Assembly (NCBI GenBank): GCA_021817845.1
Contig: JAKAFW010000005.1
Coordinates: 62,001-126,000, forward strand
Length of the DNA stretch: 64,000 bases
From: FEN-1297 sp021817845
Lineage (GTDB): Bacteria; Bacteroidota; Ignavibacteria; Ignavibacteriales; Ignavibacteriaceae
Reading direction: 5' to 3'
Position 1 is the stretch's first letter, and every line of letters begins with the position of its first letter. This document shows positions 35,249 to 42,967 of the stretch, one piece after another. Position numbers and translations under genes: made by a program. Under the pieces are notes generated by a model. That model was not told the origin of the DNA. It did no database searches and worked only from the letters and a program-made list of their open reading frames with translations.

Positions 35249-35424
35249 TTGCTAAAAGGTTTGTTTTTATTAAATTAAATTTACGAAATAATTACTTACG
35301 CCACAACCTTTTAGAACCTCAATAGTGCGAGACATTTCTCTTAATAATATTTTTACGCTTTCAGTATTATTCACTTTGTTTTATATTTAACTAGAAATAA
35401 TATCAATTTTTTCGATGGGATTTA

Positions 35425-35958
35425 ATGAACCGGAAATTTATTTTTTTATTTGGTTTTATGATAGTGAGTATTTTGATAGCTTCTTGCGGCACTTCGGTTG
35501 CAACAAGATATGAACAAAAGCCCTCTTCAAAAGAAAATTCGCTAAAGGAGACAAAAAAAATTAAAGGACAGGAAAATTTTGATCTGACAAATTATAGGAC
35601 AAAATTAAATTTTCCCGATACAAAAAATATTTCTTCTCCTGAGAAAAATGTTGTATGGTATAATTATAAAAATGCTCCGGACACTTCATCAACAAAAGTT
35701 ATAATCAAAACTACTCAAGGATACAGGATATTAGTTTACACAAGCGATAATTTAGATGAAGCTGACTCAACAAAGTCCGATGTTGCGATAAAAACAAATC
35801 GCCAGGATGTATATATTGTCTTTGACCCTCCATTCTACAAGGTTGAAGTCGGAGATTTTAGAGTTATGGGAGATGCTAAAAATCTTAGCTTTCAATTAAA
35901 GCAGATGGGATATGGTGATTCCAGGGTGATAAGTTCTAAGATAAATATTTATCAGTAA
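35425..35958 (+). CDS. SPOR-domain lipoprotein
   Basis: A 177-residue lipoprotein with lipobox LIASC (Cys21). The C-terminal 80 residues form a SPOR domain: QGYRILVYTSDNLDEAD, YIVFDPPFYKVEVGDFR, and LSFQLKQMGYGDSRVISS. SPOR domains bind denuded glycan strands at division sites. The intervening linker is charged and probably disordered. It is 11 bp before hutI, so the two genes may share a transcript although their functions differ. Confidence 0.85.
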   Translation: MNRKFIFLFGFMIVSILIASCGTSVATRYEQKPSSKENSLKETKKIKGQENFDLTNYRTKLNFPDTKNISSPEKNVVWYNYKNAPDTSSTKVIIKTTQGYRILVYTSDNLDEADSTKSDVAIKTNRQDVYIVFDPPFYKVEVGDFRVMGDAKNLSFQLKQMGYGDSRVISSKINIYQ

Positions 35959-35969
35959 GATTTTTAGAC

Positions 35970-37220
35970 ATGATTAAAATTTTTTCTAATCCATCTGTGA
36001 TTATTACTGTCGATACAGGTGGAGAAAATGTCAAACGCGGGAAATCGTTAGACCAGATTAATCTTCTCCCGGATCATTCAATCTTAGTCGAGAATTCCAC
36101 AATAAAAGATTTTATCCCCACACAATCACTTTCAAAATTTTCTTCATATCAAAACATTTCATTAAAAAACAAAATAATATTCCCGGGATTAGTCGAGTGC
36201 CACACTCACACAGTATTTTGTGGTTCAAGGGCCGATGAATTTCGCGATAGAATGAGCGGGAAAACATATGAAGAAATTGATGCAAACGGTGGTGGCATAA
36301 ATAAAACTGTAATCGCGGTTCGCGAGGCAAATTTTGACGAAATAATAAAAACTGTTAAGCCTAGAATCGAATATTTTATTTCACAGGGCATTACTACGCT
36401 GGAAATTAAAAGCGGTTACGGATTAGACTTTGAAAATGAGGTTAAATTATTAAAAGTAATTAAAAGGTTAAATGAAATCTATCCAATTGAAATAATCTCC
36501 ACATTTCTTGGAGCACATACTTATCCAAATGAATTTAAGGATAACCACGGTGACTACTTAAATTTAATAATTAACAAAATGCTTCCTTACATTGCGGGGA
36601 ATAAGCTTGCGGAATTTTGCGATGCCTTTTGCGAGAAGACCGCATTTTCTGCTGCTGAAGTTGATTTGATTTTTGATAAAGCTGTAGAATTGGGATTAAA
36701 AGTAAAACTTCACACAGATCAATTTAATTCGATGCAAGGGATATCTACGGCTTTGAAACACAAAGCGGTTAGCGTAGATCATCTCGAAGTAATAAATCAA
36801 ACTGATATAAAAAATATTGGGGCATCCGAAACGGTCTGTACAATTTTACCGGGGGTATCATTTTCCCTTAATCATTCATTTGCACCAGCAAAAAAGTTAA
36901 TTGAAGGTAATGCCATAGTAGCTTTATCTACGGACTATAATCCCGGCTCATCAAATATTGCAAACTTAAATTTAATTATGTCAATTGCGGCACTTAAAAT
37001 GGGCATGACAGTTGAACAGACTATTTCAGCAGTTACAATAAACGCCGCAAGAGCATTAAACAGAAATAACCTTACGGGGAGTTTGGAAATAGGCAAGAAA
37101 GCTGACTTTGCAATTTTGGATACAAACGATTACACTGATATAGTTTATGCTACAAGTAAGAATTTAAATTGCATGACTGTAAAAAATGGGGAAATAATTT
37201 ACAACTCACAAAATTCTTAG
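35970..37220 (+). CDS. hutI: imidazolonepropionase
   Basis: A 416-residue amidohydrolase-fold enzyme of histidine degradation (4-imidazolone-5-propanoate to N-formimino-glutamate). Metal ligands are visible: HTH in FPGLVECHTHTVFCGSRADE, His in FLGAHTYPNEF, His in KLHTDQFNSM, and Asp in LSTDYNPGSSN. Length is normal. hutH and hutU are not in the window, so the histidine pathway must be completed elsewhere if it is functional. Confidence 0.95.
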   Translation: MIKIFSNPSVIITVDTGGENVKRGKSLDQINLLPDHSILVENSTIKDFIPTQSLSKFSSYQNISLKNKIIFPGLVECHTHTVFCGSRADEFRDRMSGKTYEEIDANGGGINKTVIAVREANFDEIIKTVKPRIEYFISQGITTLEIKSGYGLDFENEVKLLKVIKRLNEIYPIEIISTFLGAHTYPNEFKDNHGDYLNLIINKMLPYIAGNKLAEFCDAFCEKTAFSAAEVDLIFDKAVELGLKVKLHTDQFNSMQGISTALKHKAVSVDHLEVINQTDIKNIGASETVCTILPGVSFSLNHSFAPAKKLIEGNAIVALSTDYNPGSSNIANLNLIMSIAALKMGMTVEQTISAVTINAARALNRNNLTGSLEIGKKADFAILDTNDYTDIVYATSKNLNCMTVKNGEIIYNSQNS

Positions 37221-37548
37221 AAGTAATTTTATAACTGCAAAATAAAAGTAAAGATACAGGAATCATTTTTTTCTTTTATTAGCTCATGTTACGCAGACAA
37301 TTTTAAATATAATGGAAGTGAATTGCAAACTCCGAGGTTTTGCTCAATTGTCATTTCGACGACCGAAGGGAGGAGAAATCCCAAACATAGCGCTGATACC
37401 TAATATCTATCATGGGATATCTCAGTCGAAGACTCCTTCGATATGACACATTACTATTTGTCAAATAATAGTAAGACGATTGAAAAGTGAATTATCAAAA
37501 GTATGGTGTTTAGGATTTACCTTCTTTGCAGGATTGAATGCGGAAATC
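37221..37548. other. intergenic region with palindromic repeats
   Basis: A 328-bp gap between convergent hutI and nth. It holds the MITE-like inverted repeat at 37349-37448, a copy of the 12-mer TCATGTTACGCA (37284-37295) that recurs at 53579-53590, and a half-copy of the AACTCCGAGGTTTTG motif (about 37328-37342) related to the long hairpin at 53738-53771. No coding frame or RNA gene is seen. Confidence 0.6.
37349..37448. repeat. 100-bp imperfect inverted repeat, MITE-like
   Basis: The left arm starts TGTCATTTCGACGACCGAAG and ends GAGAAATCCC (37349-37382). The right arm starts GGGATATCTCAGTCGAAGAC and ends CTTCGATATGACA (37414-37448). The outer 10-12 bases and the inner GGGAT-TCTC blocks pair well; the middle pairs imperfectly. 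The spacer is about 30 bases. Elements of this type (TGTCATTTCGA ... TCGAAATGACA) are common dispersed repeats in environmental Bacteroidota-type genomes. No target duplication is clear. Confidence 0.65.
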
Positions 37549-38277
37549 TTATACATTATCTAAAAGTAAAAATGTATTTTCCTTATAACTGTTTTTTGCT
37601 TCAAAGTTTTTTTTGGGATAATTACAAATTCTAACTAAAGGACAAATAAAACAATTTGGATTTGCAGGTTTACAAATTTCCCTACCTAATCGGATTAAGT
37701 TTGTGTGAAAAGAATGTGCAACTCCTTCCGGTAAATTTTCATTTAAAATCAAGAAAGTTTTATCTGGTGTTTTTGTGCTGACAATTCCAATCCGGTTTGT
37801 TGTACGATGGACATGCGTATCAACAGGACAAATATTTTTTCTCAAAGAGAAAAGCAAGACACAGCTTGCGGTTTTTACTCCTACACCTTCATAACCCGTT
37901 AACTCTTTTAAAATTTCGCCATCTTTTTTATTTAATAAATGGTCAAGACTAATTCTTCCCTTATTTTTCAGAAGTGATCTTAAAACATTTTTAATAGCTT
38001 TTGATTTTTGTTTCCCAAGTCCGGCTATTTTAATTTCTTTTTCAATTTTCGCTAATGGCAAGGTTGAGACATCATACCAATTTTGATAAGTCTTCTTCAA
38101 GTTTGTAAAAGCTTTATAAGAATTTTTATCGTTTGTGTTTTGCGAGAGAATAGTTGCGATTAACATATCCACCGGATCGGGCGGATTTTGAGGACGGAAT
38201 GGTATTCCATATTTTTGGATCAAGAGTTCATCCACTTTTGAAATTCTTTTTGATACCGTTTTTGATTTCTTAAGCAT
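37549..38277 (-). CDS. nth: endonuclease III
   Basis: A 242-residue HhH-GPD DNA glycosylase/AP lyase for oxidised pyrimidines. The helix-hairpin-helix with catalytic Lys is LTGYEGVGVKTASCVLL, the catalytic Asp is in NICPVDTHVHRTTNRIG, and the C-terminal 4Fe-4S loop has the spacing C-x6-C-x2-C-x5-C (CKPANPNCFICPLVRIC). N- and C-terminal extensions make it slightly longer than the E. coli enzyme (211). Monocistronic. Confidence 0.93.
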   Translation of the reverse strand: MLKKSKTVSKRISKVDELLIQKYGIPFRPQNPPDPVDMLIATILSQNTNDKNSYKAFTNLKKTYQNWYDVSTLPLAKIEKEIKIAGLGKQKSKAIKNVLRSLLKNKGRISLDHLLNKKDGEILKELTGYEGVGVKTASCVLLFSLRKNICPVDTHVHRTTNRIGIVSTKTPDKTFLILNENLPEGVAHSFHTNLIRLGREICKPANPNCFICPLVRICNYPKKNFEAKNSYKENTFLLLDNV

Positions 38278-38366
38278 CGTGTAAAAGTCGTTTGTATAAA
38301 ATTATTTTCCTTAGTCCTAACATAAATAATTCTTTAGTCATTAATATAATTCAGACAGGAGGATAA

Positions 38367-39716
38367 ATGCCTACTTTAATGGTTAGTATCTCAGGTATTC
38401 GTGGAATAGTCGGCGATGGGCTTGATCCGGACACAATAGTAAAATACACTTCAGCCTATGCAGATTTTATTGGAAAGGGAAAAGTCGTCGTCGGTAGAGA
38501 TGCGCGAATTTCCGGGGAGATGGTCCAATCAATTGTTACCGGAACTCTATTAGCAAAAGGATTAGATGTATTAGTAATTGGAATTTGCCCGACTCCGACG
38601 GTTCAATATGCGGTGAAAACTTTATCAGCTGACGGCGGAATAGCAATCACAGCAAGTCATAATCCTAATCAATGGAATGCTTTGAAGTTACTGAATAATA
38701 CGGGTCAATTTATGACTCCAGAGCAAAACAATGAAATGCTGAAGGTCCTAAATACTTGTCAAACCTTCAAAAGGTGGGATGAGCTTGGGACCTTAAAATA
38801 TTTTGAAGAAGGATTAAAAAGACATGTAACCGATGTATTAAATTTAGGATTTTTAAGAATAGATGAAATAAGAAAACGAAAATTTAAAGTCGTAGTAGAT
38901 TGTGTTAACGGAGCCGGAGTTTATGTAATTCCCAATCTTCTAAAAGATTTTGGATGTGAAGTAATAGAAATGAATTGCGAACGAACAGGCATTTTCCCCC
39001 GCCTTCCTGAACCTTTGCCTGAAAATTTAACAGAAACAATGAAAGCAGTCGCATTTAACAAAGCTGATCTTGGCATTGTAGTTGATCCGGATGTTGACAG
39101 ATTAGTGCTTATTACGAATGAGGGGAAACCTTTCGGGGAAGAAAACACAATTACTCAAGCCGTAAAATTCATTTTGTCTAAGCAGAAAGGAAATGTAGCT
39201 GTCAATCTATCGACAACGAGAGCTGTAGAAGATGTAGCAGCGGAGTATGGTCAAAAGGTATTCAGGTCGCCTGTAGGAGAAGCAAATGTCGTAAAAAAAA
39301 TGAAGGAAGTCGATGCAGTAATAGGCGGGGAAGGAAGCGGCGGAGTGATTTATCCCGCATTGCATTACGGTCGTGATGCACTAGTCGGTATTGCAATTAC
39401 GCTTCAGCACTTAACAGAATTCGGCGGGACAATTTCTGATTTAAAAAAATCTTTGCCTTCCTATTTTATTGCAAAGAAAAAGATTGATTTGGGTAATTCA
39501 CAACCGGATGAAATAATCAGGCATCTTTTAGAAAAGTACCGGGATGAAAAGATAAATAACGAAGACGGATTAAAGATTGATTTTGAAGATCATTGGGTAC
39601 ATTTTAGAAAATCAAACACCGAACCTATAATAAGAATAATAACAGAAGCAAAGACACAGGATTCTGCAGAAAAATATTCACAAAGATATTTTGACGAAAT
39701 TAAAAAAATGTTTTGA
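38367..39716 (+). CDS. glmM: phosphoglucosamine mutase / phosphohexomutase
   Basis: A 449-residue alpha-D-phosphohexomutase. Phosphoserine loop: GIAITASHNPNQWNALK. Metal-binding loop: VDPDVDRLVLI. Sugar-binding loop: GGEGSGGVIYP. Phosphate-binding loop: KSNTEPIIRII. GlmM of this lineage carries the SNTEP form, but phosphomannomutases share it, so glucosamine-phosphate is the likely but not certain substrate (peptidoglycan and LPS precursor supply). AGGAGG lies close to the ATG. Monocistronic and convergent with the DUF58 gene. Confidence 0.87.
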   Translation: MPTLMVSISGIRGIVGDGLDPDTIVKYTSAYADFIGKGKVVVGRDARISGEMVQSIVTGTLLAKGLDVLVIGICPTPTVQYAVKTLSADGGIAITASHNPNQWNALKLLNNTGQFMTPEQNNEMLKVLNTCQTFKRWDELGTLKYFEEGLKRHVTDVLNLGFLRIDEIRKRKFKVVVDCVNGAGVYVIPNLLKDFGCEVIEMNCERTGIFPRLPEPLPENLTETMKAVAFNKADLGIVVDPDVDRLVLITNEGKPFGEENTITQAVKFILSKQKGNVAVNLSTTRAVEDVAAEYGQKVFRSPVGEANVVKKMKEVDAVIGGEGSGGVIYPALHYGRDALVGIAITLQHLTEFGGTISDLKKSLPSYFIAKKKIDLGNSQPDEIIRHLLEKYRDEKINNEDGLKIDFEDHWVHFRKSNTEPIIRIITEAKTQDSAEKYSQRYFDEIKKMF

Positions 39717-39739
39717 AGATTGAGTGTCACAAAGCTGAG

Positions 39740-40648
39740 TTAAAATAATTTGCTTCTTTTTTGAATATAGCTAAAAAGCGCTTTGTCAAACGGCATAGAA
39801 GTTTCAATAAGGTTGTAGTCAATATTTGAATTTAGACATTCCGTTTTAATCTTGTTTAGAAAGCTTTCCATTGATTCCCGGTAAGCTTTTTGAATTTGAT
39901 AAGGTTGGGTAGTAATTTCATCTTCGGTCTCTAAATCCTTAAATACTGCATCATTTCCAAATGCAAAACTTCTTTCAAGCGGATCAAGAATCTGAAAGAC
40001 TATAACTTCATTTTTTTGGTAGCGGAAATGTTTCAGAGCTTTTAGAATTGAGTTTATATCATCAAAAAAATCAGAAAAAATTATGACTAAGCCTCTCCTC
40101 TTAATTTTTTCTGCAATGATGTTTAAGGAAGTAGCCGTGTTGGTTTTATTAGACGGAGTTAAAGAGCTAAGACTTTTCAACATTTCTTGAAGATAAGCTC
40201 TGCTGGTTTTGGGAGGGAAATATTTGTCAATTGTTTCGGAGTAAAGCGACAAACCTACAGCATCCTGCTGTTTTATCATAAGATAGCTTAAACCCGCAAC
40301 TAAAGTTATTGCATATTCTAACTTTGATATATTTGTTCCGGAAGAATAACCCATCGACTTACTTGAGTCTAACAGAATATAACTTTTTAAGTTAGTTTCT
40401 TCTTCATATTGTTTAATAAAAAACCTTTCGGTTTTCCCATAGGCTTTCCAATCTATATCCTTAACCGAATCGCCCTGCATATAAGGTCTATGTTGAGTAA
40501 ACTCAACGCTGAAACCATGGTATGGGCTTTTATGAAGTCCAACCATAAAGCCTTCAACTACTAATCTTGCTCGAAGCTCTAATGAATTTAATTTTGAAAT
40601 GACCGCCGGGTTTAAATATTTCCGGTAATCATTTGAAGATTCTTGCAT
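39740..40648 (-). CDS. DUF58 protein with von Willebrand A-like region
   Basis: A 302-residue protein with the DUF58 core RPYMQGDSVKDIDWKAYGKT, followed by a von Willebrand factor A-like domain containing a MIDAS-type DxSxS (ILLDSSKSMGYSSG). Members commonly lie beside MoxR AAA ATPases and act as chaperones or scaffolds in envelope protein assembly; no moxR is in the window. It has no signal peptide or transmembrane helix. One-base overlap with the TPR lipoprotein gene. Confidence 0.85.
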   Translation of the reverse strand: MQESSNDYRKYLNPAVISKLNSLELRARLVVEGFMVGLHKSPYHGFSVEFTQHRPYMQGDSVKDIDWKAYGKTERFFIKQYEEETNLKSYILLDSSKSMGYSSGTNISKLEYAITLVAGLSYLMIKQQDAVGLSLYSETIDKYFPPKTSRAYLQEMLKSLSSLTPSNKTNTATSLNIIAEKIKRRGLVIIFSDFFDDINSILKALKHFRYQKNEVIVFQILDPLERSFAFGNDAVFKDLETEDEITTQPYQIQKAYRESMESFLNKIKTECLNSNIDYNLIETSMPFDKALFSYIQKRSKLF

Positions 40649-41175
40649 TATTTGCCAGCCATTTTTTTCCGCTGAAGAATTTCTTCCGGAGTTAGCCCCA
40701 TATTCTCTAATTCTTCTTTTACGGATGTTGCTAATTCATTATTAGGATATTGCTTCAAAAAAAGGTTAAAGGTCAAAGTTGCATTCTTAAAATCTTTCTG
40801 ATCATTTGCTTGGATAAATCCGGACAGAAATAAACACTTAGGGGCAATATCACTTTGAGGATATTTATCATAAGCACTTCTAAAGAGTAAAACAGCACGT
40901 TGCAACGATTCTTCCGGAGTTAAATTTTGATTTGTCGAAGGTATTTTTTTAATCAGGAAATTTTGATACAGAGTCGCCATCTTAAATATTGCCTGGGGGG
41001 CTAATTGGCTTTCGGGATAATGATCTACCAATTTCTCAAATGATTCTAGTGCCGCATCATAATTTTTTTGTACAACACTTGCATTGCCCAAATCTAAATA
41101 ATTCTGATCAGTTTTTTTGCTGCAGCCGAATAAAACAAAGGCTAAAATGAGTGCGGATATAATAGAGAGTTTCAT
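40648..41175 (-). CDS. TPR-repeat lipoprotein
   Basis: A 175-residue lipoprotein: lipobox VLFGC (Cys18) followed by tetratricopeptide-like helices (YLDLGNASVVQKNYDAALES, HYPESQLAPQAIFKMATLYQ, YPQSDIAPKCLFLSGFI, YPNNELATSVKEELENMG). It resembles the outer-membrane-lipoprotein TPR proteins such as BamD or CpoB, but it is shorter, and I cannot name a function. Its stop overlaps the start of the DUF58 gene by one base, suggesting a joint envelope role. Confidence 0.8.
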   Translation of the reverse strand: MKLSIISALILAFVLFGCSKKTDQNYLDLGNASVVQKNYDAALESFEKLVDHYPESQLAPQAIFKMATLYQNFLIKKIPSTNQNLTPEESLQRAVLLFRSAYDKYPQSDIAPKCLFLSGFIQANDQKDFKNATLTFNLFLKQYPNNELATSVKEELENMGLTPEEILQRKKMAGK

Positions 41176-41265
41176 ACATTTTCTATAATTTTTATTAGAA
41201 ATATTGGTTGCAAAGTTATCAAATTAGAAATGAAGTAGCAATCAAAGAAATATTACCGGTTTAAT

Positions 41266-41772
41266 TTAATTGTTTCTCATCTTCTTTAATTGATCATTTT
41301 TCTTCAAAGATTCCTCAGCTAATTTCTTTTTGTAGTTAATTATTTTTTCTTGAAGACTCTTATCGCAAACAGAAAGAATTTGAGCCGCAAGAATACCCGC
41401 GTTTTTAGCCTGGTTGATTCCGACAGTTGCTACCGGAACACCTCCAGGCATTTGGACAATTGAAAGAAGCGAATCCATGCCGTCAAGAGATTTTGATTTT
41501 ACGGGTACACCAATTACGGGGAGAGGCGAATGAGAGGCAGTCATGCCTGGCAAATGAGCTGCACCGCCTGCTCCTGCAATTATTACTTTAATTCCTCTCT
41601 CATGAGCAGAAGCTCCATATTCTGCCATTAAGTTTGGGGTTCTATGCGCTGATACGATTTTTATTTCGTACATAATCTCAAATTCGTCAAGCACAAGAGC
41701 GGCTTCATTCATTACCGAAAGATCAGAATCGCTGCCCATGATTATTCCGACTAGGGGGTTATTGTGTTTCAT
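41266..41772 (-). CDS. purE: 5-(carboxyamino)imidazole ribonucleotide mutase, class I PurE
   Basis: A roughly 168-residue protein with the PurE active-site segments GIIMGSDSDLSVMNEAA, IVSAHRTPNLMAEYG, and AGAGGAAHLPGMTASHSPLP. It rearranges N5-CAIR to CAIR in purine synthesis; purK just upstream confirms the two-step class I route. The first ATG at 41772 gives the normal family N-terminus; a GTG at 41787 would add five residues and overlap purK territory more. The C-terminal tail is lysine-rich and longer than usual. Confidence 0.95.
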   Translation of the reverse strand: MKHNNPLVGIIMGSDSDLSVMNEAALVLDEFEIMYEIKIVSAHRTPNLMAEYGASAHERGIKVIIAGAGGAAHLPGMTASHSPLPVIGVPVKSKSLDGMDSLLSIVQMPGGVPVATVGINQAKNAGILAAQILSVCDKSLQEKIINYKKKLAEESLKKNDQLKKMRNN

Positions 41773-41789
41773 AATTTTCTTCTTCACTT

Positions 41790-42944
41790 TTATATTATTA
41801 TTTGTTTTTCAATTTCTTTCACACGCCTTAAAATTGGGTAAAGATTATCGCCTAAAATAGTTATGTGCCCCATTTTTCTACCAACCCGTGATTTCTCTTT
41901 TCCATAAATGTGAAGATGAACATTGTCATCCGTAAAGGCTTTGTTATAATTTCGAACAACCCCATCTCCGATTCTTTTACCGAGAAGGTTAATCATTACG
42001 GCAAACGGTCTCAACATTTCGGTTGAGCCAAGCGGTAAACCCAGAATAGCACGAATATGATTTTCAAACTGCGATGTCACACAAGCTTCAATTGTATAAT
42101 GCCCAGAATTATGGGGCCTCGGAGCCATTTCATTTACCAAAATATTTTTATCTTTTGTAAGAAACATTTCGATTCCAAAAATACCATAACCACTTACCGC
42201 CTCAACGGCGGAAATTGCGATCTCTTCAGAAAACTTTGCTAGTTTTTTTGGAATCTGCGCCGGTGCAATCACCGTTTTACAAATATGATTTTCCTGAATC
42301 GTTTGAACAACCGGATAAGTTTTAATTTCCTTTTTAGTTCTAACAATCATTATTGCAAGCTCCATTGCAAAGTCAATGAACTCTTCCGCATAAAGTTCAC
42401 TGCCGCGCGATGCAAGCTTCTTCAAGCCTGAATTAAAAGAATTAATATTTTTCACAAGCGCATTGCCGTAACCATCATAGCCCATCTTTCGGGACTTCAG
42501 AACAAACTTTTTACCAAGTATAGAAGAAACATCCTTGTAAAGATTTTCATAATTATATTTCACAAACTTCGGAACGGGAATTCCATTTCTTTCAAGAGTT
42601 CTTTTTTGAATATATTTATCCTGAATCAAAGAGATTGTTTTTGAGGATGGGATTACTTCCTTTCCCAGGGTCTCTATGTAATGCAATTTTTCGGAATCTA
42701 TAAATTCATTTTCCAAAGTAACTACATCAGAATGCTTTGAAAATTCTTTAAGAACAGATTCATTATCAACCCATCCGACATACTCTTTTTTTGTCAATTG
42801 ACCTGCCGGAGAATTCTTTTCTTTCTCTAATATTGCGACATCAAAACCAAGCTTAAAAGCCTGATAAGCCGACATTCGGGCAAGCTGCCCGCCTCCAAGT
42901 ATTCCAATACATTTTTTAATATTCACTTTAACCTTTGTCTTCAT
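41790..42944 (-). CDS. purK: N5-carboxyaminoimidazole ribonucleotide synthase
   Basis: A 384-residue ATP-grasp enzyme producing N5-CAIR from AIR, bicarbonate and ATP. Motifs: CIGILGGGQLARMSAYQAFK, KFVLKSRKMGYDGYGNALVK in the ATP-grasp core, LYAEEFIDFAMELAIMIVR, and VNEMAPRPHNSGHYTIEAC. Length is normal. It directly precedes purE (17 bp or overlapping depending on the purE start). Confidence 0.96.
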   Translation of the reverse strand: MKTKVKVNIKKCIGILGGGQLARMSAYQAFKLGFDVAILEKEKNSPAGQLTKKEYVGWVDNESVLKEFSKHSDVVTLENEFIDSEKLHYIETLGKEVIPSSKTISLIQDKYIQKRTLERNGIPVPKFVKYNYENLYKDVSSILGKKFVLKSRKMGYDGYGNALVKNINSFNSGLKKLASRGSELYAEEFIDFAMELAIMIVRTKKEIKTYPVVQTIQENHICKTVIAPAQIPKKLAKFSEEIAISAVEAVSGYGIFGIEMFLTKDKNILVNEMAPRPHNSGHYTIEACVTSQFENHIRAILGLPLGSTEMLRPFAVMINLLGKRIGDGVVRNYNKAFTDDNVHLHIYGKEKSRVGRKMGHITILGDNLYPILRRVKEIEKQIII

Positions 42945-42967
42945 TATTAATAAAAATCCAGTTCAAT

